Positions 15,460 through 23,687 are shown, counted from the stretch's first letter. The stretch: 64,000 bases of DNA from Nitratireductor aquimarinus (GCF_046773475.1 NZ_CP177239.1:124001-188000); one strand, 5' to 3'. Numbers and translations are program-made. The notes: generated by a model not told the origin, from the letters alone.

Positions 15460-15579
15460 CATTCCTCCCGTCGCCAAAAAGCGTTACAAAATATTGCAAG
15501 TTTCAAGCTTTTTTGTTACACGTTTTCTGTGAGGGCATGTTCCCCCGCCCTGAGCCGCCGCAAGCATGGAGGACAAGCG
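15460..15579. promoter_or_regulatory. Divergent control region for thioesterase and paaA operon
   Basis: 120 bp between the divergent starts. Two direct copies of GTTACA (15483-15488 and 15515-15520) are 32 bp apart, about three helical turns, and flank an AT-rich core with TTGCAAGTTTCAAGCTT. Such spacing is typical of a dimeric regulator site, but no match to a known paa operator is claimed. The paaA ribosome-binding site GGAGG follows at about 15568. Confidence 0.45.
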
Positions 15580-16575
15580 ATGTATAGCCAAGGGCTTATC
15601 GGCGCTAAGACCGATACGAACGAAGACGAGGCTTTCCTCGCCGCGTTTCAGGCGCGCATCGACGCCGAAGAGAAAATCGAGCCCAACGACCCGATGCCGG
15701 AGGGCTACCGCAAGACGCTCGTCCGCCAGATCGGCCAGCACGCGCATTCCGAGATTGTCGGCATGCTGCCGGAGGGCAACTGGATCACGCGCGCCCCGTC
15801 GCTGCGCCGCAAGGCGGCCCTGCTCGCCAAGGTGCAGGATGAAGGCGGCCACGGGCTTTATCTCTATTCCGCCGCCGAGACGCTGGGCGTTTCGCGCGAG
15901 GAGATGACCGAGGAGCTTCTGTCCGGCAAGGCGAAGTATTCCTCCATCTTCAACTATCCGACGCAGACCTGGGCTGACATCGGCGCGATTGGCTGGCTTG
16001 TGGATGGCGCGGCCATCATGAACCAGATCCCGCTCTGCCGCTGTTCCTACGGCCCCTATGCGCGCGCCATGATCCGCGTGTGCAAGGAAGAGAGTTTTCA
16101 CCAGCGTCAGGGCTACGAGATCATGATGACGCTGGCGCGCGGCACGCCCGAGCAGAAGGAAATGGCGCAGGATGCGCTGAACCGCTGGTGGTGGCCCTCG
16201 CTCATGATGTTCGGTCCGCATGATGGCGACAGCCAGCACAGCGACCAGTCCATGAAGTGGAAGATCAAGCGCTTCACCAATGACGAGCTCAGGCAGAAAT
16301 TCGTCGATGCAACGGTGCCGCAGGGCGAGTTCATCGGCCTGACCTTCCCCGATCCGGACCTGAAATGGAACGAGGAGAAGGGCGGCTACGATTTCGGCGC
16401 CATCGACTGGGATGAGTTCTGGCGCGTGGTGAAGGGGCATGGCCCCATGAACCGCGACCGCATCGCCGCCCGTCAGAAGGCCTGGGACGATGGCGCATGG
16501 GTGCGCGAGGCGGTCCTTGCGCATGCGGAAAAACGAAATGCCCGCCGCGAAGCGGCGAAGATGGCGGCAGAGTGA
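15580..16575 (+). CDS. paaA: 1,2-phenylacetyl-CoA epoxidase, catalytic subunit A
   Basis: A 331-residue diiron oxygenase subunit that epoxidises phenylacetyl-CoA with O2 and electrons from PaaE. The iron-binding motifs are DEGGH (87-91) and EESFH (170-174), preceded by GMLPEGNWITRAPSLRRK (61-78). RWWWPSLMMFGPHD is also strongly conserved in PaaA. It is the first gene of paaABCDE. The GGAGG ribosome-binding site sits eight bases before the ATG at 15580. Other phenylacetate genes (paaK, paaG, paaZ, paaJ) are not in the window, so the ring-opening part of the pathway must be elsewhere. Confidence 0.97.
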   Translation: MYSQGLIGAKTDTNEDEAFLAAFQARIDAEEKIEPNDPMPEGYRKTLVRQIGQHAHSEIVGMLPEGNWITRAPSLRRKAALLAKVQDEGGHGLYLYSAAETLGVSREEMTEELLSGKAKYSSIFNYPTQTWADIGAIGWLVDGAAIMNQIPLCRCSYGPYARAMIRVCKEESFHQRQGYEIMMTLARGTPEQKEMAQDALNRWWWPSLMMFGPHDGDSQHSDQSMKWKIKRFTNDELRQKFVDATVPQGEFIGLTFPDPDLKWNEEKGGYDFGAIDWDEFWRVVKGHGPMNRDRIAARQKAWDDGAWVREAVLAHAEKRNARREAAKMAAE

Positions 16576-16588
16576 GCGGAGAGACGCT

Positions 16589-16876
16589 ATGAGCAAGAAC
16601 CAGATCCCCCTTTGGGAAGTCTTCATCCGCCCGCGCAACGGGCTGGCCCACAAGCATTGCGGCTCGGTGCACGCCGCCGATGAGGTGATGGCGCTTCAGG
16701 CTGCGCGCGATGTCTACACGCGCCGCGGCGAGGGCACCTCCATCTGGGTCGTGCCGTCGTCTGCGATCACCGCGTCGGACCCGGAAAACAAGGACGAGAA
16801 CTTCGAGCCGGCAATGTCGAAGGTCTACCGTCACCCGACCTTTTACGAAATTCCGGAAGAAGTGGGGCATATGTGA
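16589..16876 (+). CDS. paaB: 1,2-phenylacetyl-CoA epoxidase, subunit B
   Basis: A 95-residue small subunit of the epoxidase complex. Typical sequence is visible: IPLWEVFIRPRNGLAHKHCG, HAADEVMALQAARDVYTRR, then EGTSIWVVPSSAI and a C-terminal YRHPTFYEIPEEVGHM. PaaB bridges PaaAC heterodimers in the complex and is needed for activity. It begins 13 bp after paaA, and its stop shares one base with the paaC start, as expected for stoichiometric assembly. Length is normal. Confidence 0.96.
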   Translation: MSKNQIPLWEVFIRPRNGLAHKHCGSVHAADEVMALQAARDVYTRRGEGTSIWVVPSSAITASDPENKDENFEPAMSKVYRHPTFYEIPEEVGHM

Positions 16877-17661
16877 TGGCCGCTGCTTCTTCCACCGCTC
16901 CTTCCATCTCCGGCGAAACGCTGACGGCGTTCCTGTTGCGGCTTGCCGACGATCATCTGGTTCTCGGCCACCGGCTTTCGGAGTGGTGCGGCCACGCGCC
17001 CATGCTGGAAGAGGATCTCGCCATGCCCAACATGGCGCTCGATCTCATCGGTCAGGCGCGTTCGCTCTACCAATATGCCGGCGAGGTTGAGGGCAAGGGT
17101 CGCGACGAGGACCAGATCGCCTATGTGCGCCGCGAGCGTGAATATGTGAACTGCCTGATGGCCGAGCGCCAGAATGGCGATTTCGCACACACCATGCTGC
17201 GCCAGTTCTATTTCGCAGCCTTCATGCAGCCGCTCTGGCAGGCCATGATGACGTCGACCGACGAGCGTCTGGCCGGCATCGCCGCCAAGGCCGAGAAGGA
17301 AGTCGCCTATCACATCCGCCATGCCGGCGAATGGGTGGTGCGCCTTGGCGATGGCACGGAAGAAAGCACCCGCCGCATGAAGGCGGCGGTCGAGGCGCTC
17401 GCGCCCTATGTGGACGAGCTGTTCGAGAGCGATGATGTCACCCGCGCCGTGGCCGGGGCCGGCATCGCGCCCGACCCGTCCACCCTGCGGCCTGCCTTCG
17501 ACGCCATTGTCGGCCCGGTCTTTGCCGAAGCTGGCCTTGAATGGGTGGAAACGCCCTATGGCCAGACCGGTGGCCGTCAGGGTCGCCATGGCGAGGCACT
17601 GGGCTTCCTGCTCGCGGAGCTGCAATACATGCAGCGCACCTATCCGGGGATGACCTGGTGA
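16876..17661 (+). CDS. paaC: 1,2-phenylacetyl-CoA epoxidase, subunit C
   Basis: A 261-residue ferritin-like structural partner of PaaA. It lacks the paired ExxH metal motifs and is non-catalytic in the family. Conserved stretches include LRLADDHLVLGHRLSEWCGHAP, EDLAMPNMALDLIGQARSLY and VAYHIRHAGEWVVRLGDGT. The ATG at 16876 overlaps the paaB stop (TGATG). A GTG one codon earlier is less likely. The stop overlaps the GTG start of paaD, keeping the operon coupled. Confidence 0.95.
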   Translation: MAAASSTAPSISGETLTAFLLRLADDHLVLGHRLSEWCGHAPMLEEDLAMPNMALDLIGQARSLYQYAGEVEGKGRDEDQIAYVRREREYVNCLMAERQNGDFAHTMLRQFYFAAFMQPLWQAMMTSTDERLAGIAAKAEKEVAYHIRHAGEWVVRLGDGTEESTRRMKAAVEALAPYVDELFESDDVTRAVAGAGIAPDPSTLRPAFDAIVGPVFAEAGLEWVETPYGQTGGRQGRHGEALGFLLAELQYMQRTYPGMTW

Positions 17662-18287
17662 GTGCGAGGTCGGATAAGGTCGTGACAGCCTCCTTCTCCC
17701 CGCCTGCGGGGAGAAGGTCCCGGCAGGGGGATGAGGGGCGAGCCTGCCTCTCGGATGCTGTGCAAAGCCCCTCATCCGACCCTTCGGGCCACCTTCTCCC
17801 CGCAGGCGGGGAGAAGGAAGAGCGCGCCTATCGCGCCGCCGCTTCCGTGGTCGATCCGGAAATCCCCGCCGTCACCATTGCCGATCTCGGCATCCTGCGC
17901 GGTGTGGAGATGGAGGGTGACGTCGCCGTTGCCCGCGTCACGCCCACCTATACGGGCTGCCCGGCGGTGCTTGCCATTGAGCTCGCGGTGGAGACGGCGT
18001 TGCGCGAGGCGGGTTTCGAACCGCGCATCGAGCGGGTCATTTCGCCCGCATGGACGACGGACTGGATCACGGCGGAGGGGCGTGAAAAGCTGCGCGCCTA
18101 TGGCATTGCGCCACCGGCGAATGCGTCCAATTCCATCCGCTCCCTTTTCGGCGAGACGGAGGTGGCGTGCCCGCGCTGCGGTTCGCTCGAGACCGCGCGC
18201 ATTTCCGAGTTCGGTTCCACGGCCTGCAAGGCGCTTTACCGCTGCCAGACCTGCCACGAGCCTTTCGACTATTTCAAATGTATCTGA
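17658..18287 (+). CDS. paaD: Phenylacetate epoxidase maturation factor PaaD, extended by an in-frame palindromic repeat
   Basis: A 209-residue protein whose conserved part begins only near residue 66 (DPEIPAVTIADLGILRGV), the MIP18/DUF59 domain, and ends in a Cys-rich zinc-ribbon-like tail (CPRCGS, then STACKALYRCQTCHEPFDYFKC). PaaD is thought to act in metal-centre assembly of the epoxidase. PaaD proteins normally reach the DPEIP motif within about 20 residues. Here residues 12-54 are encoded by a repeat unit (17692-17817, 126 bp, 42 codons) that keeps the frame open and adds a Pro/Gly/Arg/Ser-rich segment. The GTG start at 17658 overlaps the paaC stop (GTGA). A start inside or after the repeat cannot be ruled out. 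Confidence 0.88.
   Translation: MSARSDKVVTASFSPPAGRRSRQGDEGRACLSDAVQSPSSDPSGHLLPAGGEKEERAYRAAASVVDPEIPAVTIADLGILRGVEMEGDVAVARVTPTYTGCPAVLAIELAVETALREAGFEPRIERVISPAWTTDWITAEGREKLRAYGIAPPANASNSIRSLFGETEVACPRCGSLETARISEFGSTACKALYRCQTCHEPFDYFKCI
17692..17817. repeat. Palindromic repeat pair inside paaD (copy B)
   Basis: Two 26-bp palindromes at 17692-17717 and 17792-17817 in inverted arrangement, with inner arms GGATGAGGGGC and GCCCCTCATCC, the same unit as copies A and C. It lies in the 5' coding part of paaD and is exactly 126 bp long, a multiple of three, with no stop codon in the paaD frame. The transcript would carry two strong hairpins right after the paaC/paaD junction. Confidence 0.92.
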
Positions 18288-18309
18288 CTGAACCCAGACC
18301 GAGGTGACC

Positions 18310-19389
18310 ATGGCCCCGCGTTTTCACGATCTGAAAGTGGCCTCCATCGAGCGCCAGACCCCCGAAGCCGTGGCGATCGCCTTTGAGATCCCGGCCGATC
18401 AGGCCGAGGCCTTTGCCTTCACGCCCGGCCAGTATCTGACGCTCGCCACCGATATTGACGGCACGGAGGCGCGCCGGTCCTATTCCATCTGCTCCGCGCC
18501 CGGCGATCCGTATCTCCGCGTCGGTGTGAAGAAGGTGGCCGATGGCCGCTTCTCCACCTTCGTCAACGATGTCCTGTCGGTTGGCGACACGATCCGGGTG
18601 ATGCCGCCGCAGGGCCGCTTCACCGCGCTGAAGGGTGAGCGCCACGATTACCTGCTGTTCGCCGCCGGCTCCGGCATCACGCCAATGCTCTCCATCGCCC
18701 GCACGGTTCTCGCCCACGAGCCCGAGAGCACCATCACGCTGGTCTATGGCAATCGCTCCACCGAGACGATCATGTTCCTTGAGGAGCTGAACGATCTCAA
18801 GGACCGCCATATGGGCCGCTTCACGCTGATCCATCTCCTGTCGCGCGAAACGCAGGATGTGGAGCTCCTGAATGGCCGCATTGATGCCGGGCGCGTTGGC
18901 GAGCTCGCCTCCGGCGGTCTCATCGAGCCCGCCGCCATGGATGGCGTGTTCCTGTGCGGCCCCGGCGAGATGATCGACGCGGTTTCCGGCGCACTTGAGA
19001 CCATGGGTGTCGAGCGTGACCGCATCCGCTTCGAGCGCTTCACGCCCTCCGGCGAAGCGCCCGCGCCCCGCAAGGCATCGAAGGCCGCACGCGAAGCGGT
19101 TCAGGATGGTGTTGCCATTGAGGTCGTTGTCGATGGCGTGCGCCGCAGCTTCTCCATGCAGGATGCCGATGGCACCGTGCTCGACGCTGCCCACAAGGCC
19201 GGTATCGAGCTGCCTTACTCCTGCGCCGGTGGCATGTGCTGCACCTGCCGCTGCCGCGTTGTGGAGGGGCAGTCGGAAATGGCCGTGAACTTCTCGCTCG
19301 AACCCTGGGAAGTGGAAGCCGGCTTCACACTCGCCTGCCAGACCCGCCCCACGGCGAAGAAGCTGGTCCTCGATTTCGACGCCGCCTGA
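18310..19389 (+). CDS. paaE: 1,2-phenylacetyl-CoA epoxidase reductase subunit
   Basis: A 359-residue electron-transfer protein. The N-terminal ferredoxin-NADP reductase-like FAD domain shows RSYSIC (56-61), the NAD(P) domain shows AAGSGITPM (near 119) and a C-terminal FLCGPGEM, and the C-terminal plant-type ferredoxin carries the [2Fe-2S] cysteines 305, 310, 313 and 343 (PYSCAGGMCCTC, then LACQTR). It passes electrons from NADPH to the PaaAC diiron centre. GAGGTGACC precedes the ATG at 18310. It is the last gene of the operon, and a repeat-rich gap follows. Confidence 0.96.
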   Translation: MAPRFHDLKVASIERQTPEAVAIAFEIPADQAEAFAFTPGQYLTLATDIDGTEARRSYSICSAPGDPYLRVGVKKVADGRFSTFVNDVLSVGDTIRVMPPQGRFTALKGERHDYLLFAAGSGITPMLSIARTVLAHEPESTITLVYGNRSTETIMFLEELNDLKDRHMGRFTLIHLLSRETQDVELLNGRIDAGRVGELASGGLIEPAAMDGVFLCGPGEMIDAVSGALETMGVERDRIRFERFTPSGEAPAPRKASKAAREAVQDGVAIEVVVDGVRRSFSMQDADGTVLDAAHKAGIELPYSCAGGMCCTCRCRVVEGQSEMAVNFSLEPWEVEAGFTLACQTRPTAKKLVLDFDAA

Positions 19390-19428
19390 TCAGCGCGTTT
19401 CATTTCTGACAACCGTCAATGACGCGTT

Positions 19429-19476
19429 CCTTCTCCCCGCAAGCGGGGAGAAGGTCCCGGCAGGGGGATGAGGGGC
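19429..19476. repeat. Palindromic repeat, single copy (copy C)
   Basis: A 26-bp palindrome (19429-19454) of the same CCTTCTCCCCGC-NN-GCGGGGAGAAGG family, followed by TCCCGGCAGGGGGATGAGGGGC. It stands 40 bp after paaE and may act as the operon's 3' hairpin. Unlike copies A and B it has no inverted partner nearby. Confidence 0.88.
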
Positions 19477-19524
19477 AAGCGCCTGCTCTTATGGATTTTC
19501 CGCTGCCCCTCCATGTCGCCCCCG

Positions 19525-19676
19525 CCCTTCGACAAGCTCAGGATGAGGGCTGGGTTGGAGGGGAGGACTTGGCAAGTCGGAGCCCACCCTATCAGAGGGC
19601 TTTCAAACGTAATCTCGCCTGATCAAAGATAGCACGGTTAATCTGCCTTCTCCCTCATCCTGAGCTTGTCGAAGGG
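19525..19676. repeat. Inverted repeat of the TTCGACAAGCTCA family between convergent genes
   Basis: A 25-bp arm at 19525-19549 (core TTCGACAAGCTCAGGATGAG) recurs as its exact inverse complement at 19652-19676, with about 100 bp between. It lies in the gene-free gap 19390-19735 between paaE and the minus-strand ThDP gene. The core is a frequent intergenic repeat in alphaproteobacteria. At a convergent junction it could work as a two-way terminator. No gene is supported in the rest of the gap. Confidence 0.88.
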
Positions 19677-19735
19677 CGGGGGAGAAGGCACGCGCTGACA
19701 GTGCCGCAGGCTCACGCCCGCAGCACAAATGATCC

Positions 19736-21394
19736 TCAACGCTTCTCGCGGATATCCGTCAGCGTTTTGGCGGGCGTGATGGCTTCCGGGTCGAGCCGGA
19801 TTTCGATCAGCGCCGGTTTGCCGCTGGCCTGTGCGCGCTCGAATGCTTTGGCAAACGCTTCCGTCTTCTCCACCGTTTCGCCATGTCCGCCATAGGCACG
19901 GGCAAGCGCTGCGAAATCGGGGTTGTTGATCGAGGTGCCGGAAACGCGGCCGGGATATTCGCGCTCCTGATGCATGCGGATCGTGCCGAAAATGCCGTTG
20001 TTCACCACCACCACGATGATCGGCAGGTTCTCCTGCACGGCAGTGGCGAATTCCTGACCGTTCATCATGAAGCAGCCATCGCCGGCAAACGCCAGCACGG
20101 GGCGCTCGGGGAAAAGCGCCTTGGCGGCCACGGCTGCCGGCGTGCCATAGCCCATTGAGCCGGAGGTCGGTGCGCCCTGCGTGGCGAAACGGCGGAAACG
20201 GTGGAAGCGGTGCACCCAGGTGGCGTAATTGCCTGCGCCATTGGTGAAGATCGCATCGTCCGGCAGAACGCTTTCCAGATACTCCATGATCGGACCCATC
20301 TGCACCGCGCCGGGGCCGGTCTTTGGCGGGGTCGACCAGTCGAGATAGGCCTGATGCAGGCGCTCGGTCTCTTCTGCCCATGGCATGTCACGGGGCGCGT
20401 CACCCGGTGCGAGCCCGGCAAACGCCTCGGCGAAGGCCGCCGATGATGCGTTGATGGCAAGTGTGGGGCGATAGACGCGGCCAAGCTCATTGGCGTCGGC
20501 GTGCACATGCACCAGCTTCTGGTCGGGATAGGGGCTCTTCATGAGCGTGTAGTCTGAGGACGGCATCTCGCTGAACCGGCCGCCGACGAGCAGCACCAGA
20601 TCGGCATCCTTGACGGCGGCTGCGAGCTTCGGATTGGGACCGATGCCCACATCGCCGGCATAGGAGGGGTGCAGGTGATCGAACAGCATCTGCCGGCGGA
20701 ACGAGCAGCCAACGGGCAGCGACCATGCTTCCGCCGCCTTCTGGAAATCGGCCACGGCCTTCTCGTTCCAGCGCGAGCCGCCAAGAATGACGAAGGGCTG
20801 TTTGGCGTCCTTCAGGAGAGCGGCAAGCTCTTCCATCTCGGCTGCGCCCGGGCGCGTTTCGACCGGCGTGGCGGCCCGTGCTGCGGGCGCATCCACCAGG
20901 CTTGTCAGCATGTCCTCGGGAAGCGAAATCACCACCGGGCCGGGGCGGCCGGAGGTCGCGACCGAAAAGGCGCGCGTCAGGATTTCGGGGATCCGCGCCG
21001 CATCGTCGATCTCGGTTGCCCATTTGGCGATGGGGCCGAAAAAGGCGCGGTAATCCACTTCCTGAAACGCCTCGCGTTCGCGGGCATGGCTCGCCACCTG
21101 TCCGATGAACAGGATCATCGGCGTGGAATCCTGCATGGCGATGTGGACGCCGGGCGATGCGTTGGTCGCGCCGGGGCCGCGTGTGACGAAGCAGATGCCG
21201 GGCTGGCCGGTCAGCCGTCCGTGGCAGTCCGCCATCATCGCCGCGCCGCCTTCCTGACGGCAGACAATGTTGCGGATCTTTGAATCGTGAAGCGCGTCGA
21301 GCACCGCCAGGTAGCTTTCGCCCGGCACGCTGAAAATGCGGTCGACGCCATTGGCTTCAAGGCTGTCGACGATAAGCTGGCCACCGGTCTTCAT
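19736..21394 (-). CDS. Thiamine diphosphate-dependent enzyme, acetolactate synthase-like
   Basis: A 552-residue three-domain ThDP enzyme: N-terminal Pyr domain (GVDRIFSVPGESYLAVLDAL; the activating Glu in CRQEGGAAMMA), a central domain, and a C-terminal PP domain with the Mg-ThDP motif GDGCFMMNGQEFATAV ending in VNN (about 25 residues). It is not oxalyl-CoA decarboxylase by sequence and is too diverged to call IlvB. It lacks an obvious ilvN partner. Its ATG overlaps the stop of the preceding CoA-transferase gene (ATGA), so the enzymes probably act in one short pathway. Candidate activities are 2-hydroxyacyl-CoA lyase-like C-C cleavage or 2-oxoacid decarboxylation; neither is proven. Confidence 0.85.
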   Translation of the reverse strand: MKTGGQLIVDSLEANGVDRIFSVPGESYLAVLDALHDSKIRNIVCRQEGGAAMMADCHGRLTGQPGICFVTRGPGATNASPGVHIAMQDSTPMILFIGQVASHAREREAFQEVDYRAFFGPIAKWATEIDDAARIPEILTRAFSVATSGRPGPVVISLPEDMLTSLVDAPAARAATPVETRPGAAEMEELAALLKDAKQPFVILGGSRWNEKAVADFQKAAEAWSLPVGCSFRRQMLFDHLHPSYAGDVGIGPNPKLAAAVKDADLVLLVGGRFSEMPSSDYTLMKSPYPDQKLVHVHADANELGRVYRPTLAINASSAAFAEAFAGLAPGDAPRDMPWAEETERLHQAYLDWSTPPKTGPGAVQMGPIMEYLESVLPDDAIFTNGAGNYATWVHRFHRFRRFATQGAPTSGSMGYGTPAAVAAKALFPERPVLAFAGDGCFMMNGQEFATAVQENLPIIVVVVNNGIFGTIRMHQEREYPGRVSGTSINNPDFAALARAYGGHGETVEKTEAFAKAFERAQASGKPALIEIRLDPEAITPAKTLTDIREKR

Positions 21395-22566
21395 TCGCTG
21401 TCGTCTCCGATTTCGCGCAGGATCTCTGCCGTGTGTTCGCCAAGCCGGGGGCTTGGCCGTTCATAGGAAAGCGGGGTTTGTGAAAGGGCGATGGGCGCAC
21501 GCACCGAAGGCAGCGCCGTCCCGTGTCCGTCATCGAGCGAAAGCTGCATGCCGCGCGCCTTCACCTGCGGATCATCGAACATTTCCTCAATCGTGTTGAT
21601 CGGGCTCGCCGGCACCGCATTGGCGTCGAACTTGCCCAGAAGTTCCGCCTTTTCCCAGCCCGCCAGCGTGGCGACGATGCGCTCGCGCAGCGCCGTGCGG
21701 TTGGCCACGCGCGCCGGGTTGGTTGCAAAGCGTTCGTCTGCCGGCAGATCGTCAAGGCCGACGATCTTGCAGAAGCGCTGGAACTGGCCGTCATTGCCCA
21801 CGGCGAGGATGATGTGCCCGTCCTTCACCGGCAGCACCTCATAGGGCGCGATGTTCATGTGGGCGTTGCCCATCTGCACCGGGCTGTTGCCGGAGATCAG
21901 ATAATTCATGTTCTGATTGGCAAGCACGGCCACCTGGCTGTCGAGCAGCGCCATGTCGATGTGCTGGCCCTGGCCGGTCGCCTCCGCGTGGCGAAGTGCG
22001 GCCTGAATGGCGATCACCGAGTAGAGCCCGGTGAAGATGTCGCTCACCGCCACGCCCACCTTCTGCGGCTCGCCGCCCGGCGCGCCGGTGATGGACATCA
22101 GCCCCGACATGCCCTGAATGATGAAGTCGTAGCCCGCGCGCGGCGCATAGGGGCCGGTCTGGCCAAAGCCGGTGATGGAGCAATAGACGAGGCGCGGGTT
22201 GATGGCCTTCAGGCTCTCATAATCGAGCCCGTATTTTTTGAGCCCGCCCAGCTTGAAGTTCTCGATCAGAACGTCAGCGGTGGCGATCAGCTTTTTCAGC
22301 TTCTCCGCCTCTTCCGGCTTCGAGAAGTCGAGCGCGATGGAGCGCTTGCCCCGGTTGCACGAATGGTAATAGGCGGCAGAAAGGTTCTCGCCATCCGCAC
22401 CTTTCACGAAGGGCGGTCCCCATTTGCGGGTGTCGTCGCCGCCATTGGGGTTTTCGACCTTGATGACGTCAGCGCCCAGATCGGCCAGAACCTGGCCTGC
22501 CCAGGGGCCGGCCAGAATGCGCGCCAATTCGATGACGCGAACGCCCTTCAGGGGTGGGTTGTTCAT
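21391..22566 (-). CDS. Class III CoA-transferase (CaiB/BaiF family)
   Basis: A 391-residue family III CoA-transferase. It opens with KGVRVIELARILAGPWAGQV and LADLGADVIKVE, shows NRGKRSIALD (71-80), IENFKLGGLKKYG, and the VGVAVSDIFTG segment containing Asp176, at the position of the aspartate that forms the acyl anhydride in this family, then GQGQHIDMALLDS. It moves CoA between carboxylic acids; the specific acids are unknown. It is the first gene of a two-gene operon with the ThDP enzyme. The ATG at 22566 is preceded by GGAGGG. An upstream in-frame ATG at 22641 has no family support. Confidence 0.9.
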   Translation of the reverse strand: MNNPPLKGVRVIELARILAGPWAGQVLADLGADVIKVENPNGGDDTRKWGPPFVKGADGENLSAAYYHSCNRGKRSIALDFSKPEEAEKLKKLIATADVLIENFKLGGLKKYGLDYESLKAINPRLVYCSITGFGQTGPYAPRAGYDFIIQGMSGLMSITGAPGGEPQKVGVAVSDIFTGLYSVIAIQAALRHAEATGQGQHIDMALLDSQVAVLANQNMNYLISGNSPVQMGNAHMNIAPYEVLPVKDGHIILAVGNDGQFQRFCKIVGLDDLPADERFATNPARVANRTALRERIVATLAGWEKAELLGKFDANAVPASPINTIEEMFDDPQVKARGMQLSLDDGHGTALPSVRAPIALSQTPLSYERPSPRLGEHTAEILREIGDDSE

Positions 22567-22656
22567 GATCGCCCGCAGCCCTCCAAAACTGATATGCTTT
22601 TGAGGTAGCAAACGGCCCGGTCGCCTTCTAGATGCGCTCACCGCATTATTTTGGCA

Positions 22657-23586
22657 TTAATTGATGATTTTTTCGGCCCAGGCCGCAAAGTCCTCCATGG
22701 CCTGCTCGCGCCCGATCTCCCTGAGGGATTCGTGCCGGAAACCCTCGTAAATCCTTGTTTCGAGATTCGAAAAGCCGTTTTTGCGCAGATGTGTTTCAAG
22801 CTTCCGTGTGATCTTGCCGCCGCGTGTCGAAGGATCTTCCGAACCGCCGACCAGTTGATAGGGCAGGGTCTTGCGCGCTGCCGCAAGCGTCGCCGGGTCG
22901 GCGGGGCCCCGACCCAGTTCGAACAGCACCGTCCAGATGCCGACCGACGGATCCCAGCCGGACAGCGGATCGGCGATATAGGCGTCGACTTCGGCAGTAT
23001 CCCGCGACAGCCAGTCGGACCCGGTGCGCCGCTCCGGGAAGGCGCTCGCCCAGAGCGCAAAGGTAAATTTCGGCAGAAGCCATGAAGGCACATCCGATCC
23101 GAGGCGGAAGCGCTCCCACGCCAGAACGGACCGGCCGGCAAACGCTTCCAGCGCGGTGGTCAGTGGTGCGTTCCACACCGCAGCTCCCGCCAGCCGGTCG
23201 CCATGGCGCAGTGCGAAATTGAGGGCGATCATGCCGCCCATCGAATGCCCGAAGATGACCACCGGCAGACCGGGATGTTCCCCGGCGATATGATCATGCA
23301 CCGCGTTCACGTCCGTGAGCAGCGTGTCCATCCCGACGCCTGGTCCGAAATGGCCAAGCGGGGCGCCCGGCGCTTTTGTTTCGCCATGGCCGCGATGGTC
23401 GTGTGCATAGACGTGAAAGCCACGCTGCGACAGGAAATCGGCGAAGGCCGCATAGCGCGCGGCATGTTCCGCAACGCCGTGGTTTATCTGCACGGCAGCG
23501 CGCGCCTCGCCGCTCGCCGAGCGTTTGAACAGATGCAGATCAGCACCGGTCGGCGTTGCAAGCCGCGTTTCGATATCGAAGCCCAT
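22657..23586 (-). CDS. Alpha/beta hydrolase, monoacylglycerol lipase/lysophospholipase-like
   Basis: A 309-residue serine hydrolase. The nucleophile elbow is GHSMGG with Ser115, the oxyanion segment is NHGVAEHAARYAAFADFL, and YAHDHRGHGET (60-70) is the lysophospholipase L2/MAGL pattern. A C-terminal His is present in GFRHESLREIGR. It probably hydrolyses monoacylglycerols or lysophospholipids in the cytoplasm or at the inner membrane face. It lies 90 bp upstream of the CoA-transferase on the same strand and is divergent from ettA, with only 101 bp between the starts, so their promoters overlap. Confidence 0.9.
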   Translation of the reverse strand: MGFDIETRLATPTGADLHLFKRSASGEARAAVQINHGVAEHAARYAAFADFLSQRGFHVYAHDHRGHGETKAPGAPLGHFGPGVGMDTLLTDVNAVHDHIAGEHPGLPVVIFGHSMGGMIALNFALRHGDRLAGAAVWNAPLTTALEAFAGRSVLAWERFRLGSDVPSWLLPKFTFALWASAFPERRTGSDWLSRDTAEVDAYIADPLSGWDPSVGIWTVLFELGRGPADPATLAAARKTLPYQLVGGSEDPSTRGGKITRKLETHLRKNGFSNLETRIYEGFRHESLREIGREQAMEDFAAWAEKIIN

Positions 23587-23687
23587 CTTCCCTCCGTGCT
23601 GCGGATTGCCCCGCCGCTTCGTTTGGCCTACATACGCTGCTCAACAGGTTCCCCCCAATTCGAGTGAGACGGAGCGCGACGAGCCAC

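Noticed and set aside
19736..22566. Oxalate degradation (frc-oxc) as the firm identity of the coupled pair
   Set aside because: The CoA-transferase would fit, but the ThDP protein's N-terminal and cofactor regions read as acetolactate synthase-like, not like oxalyl-CoA decarboxylase.
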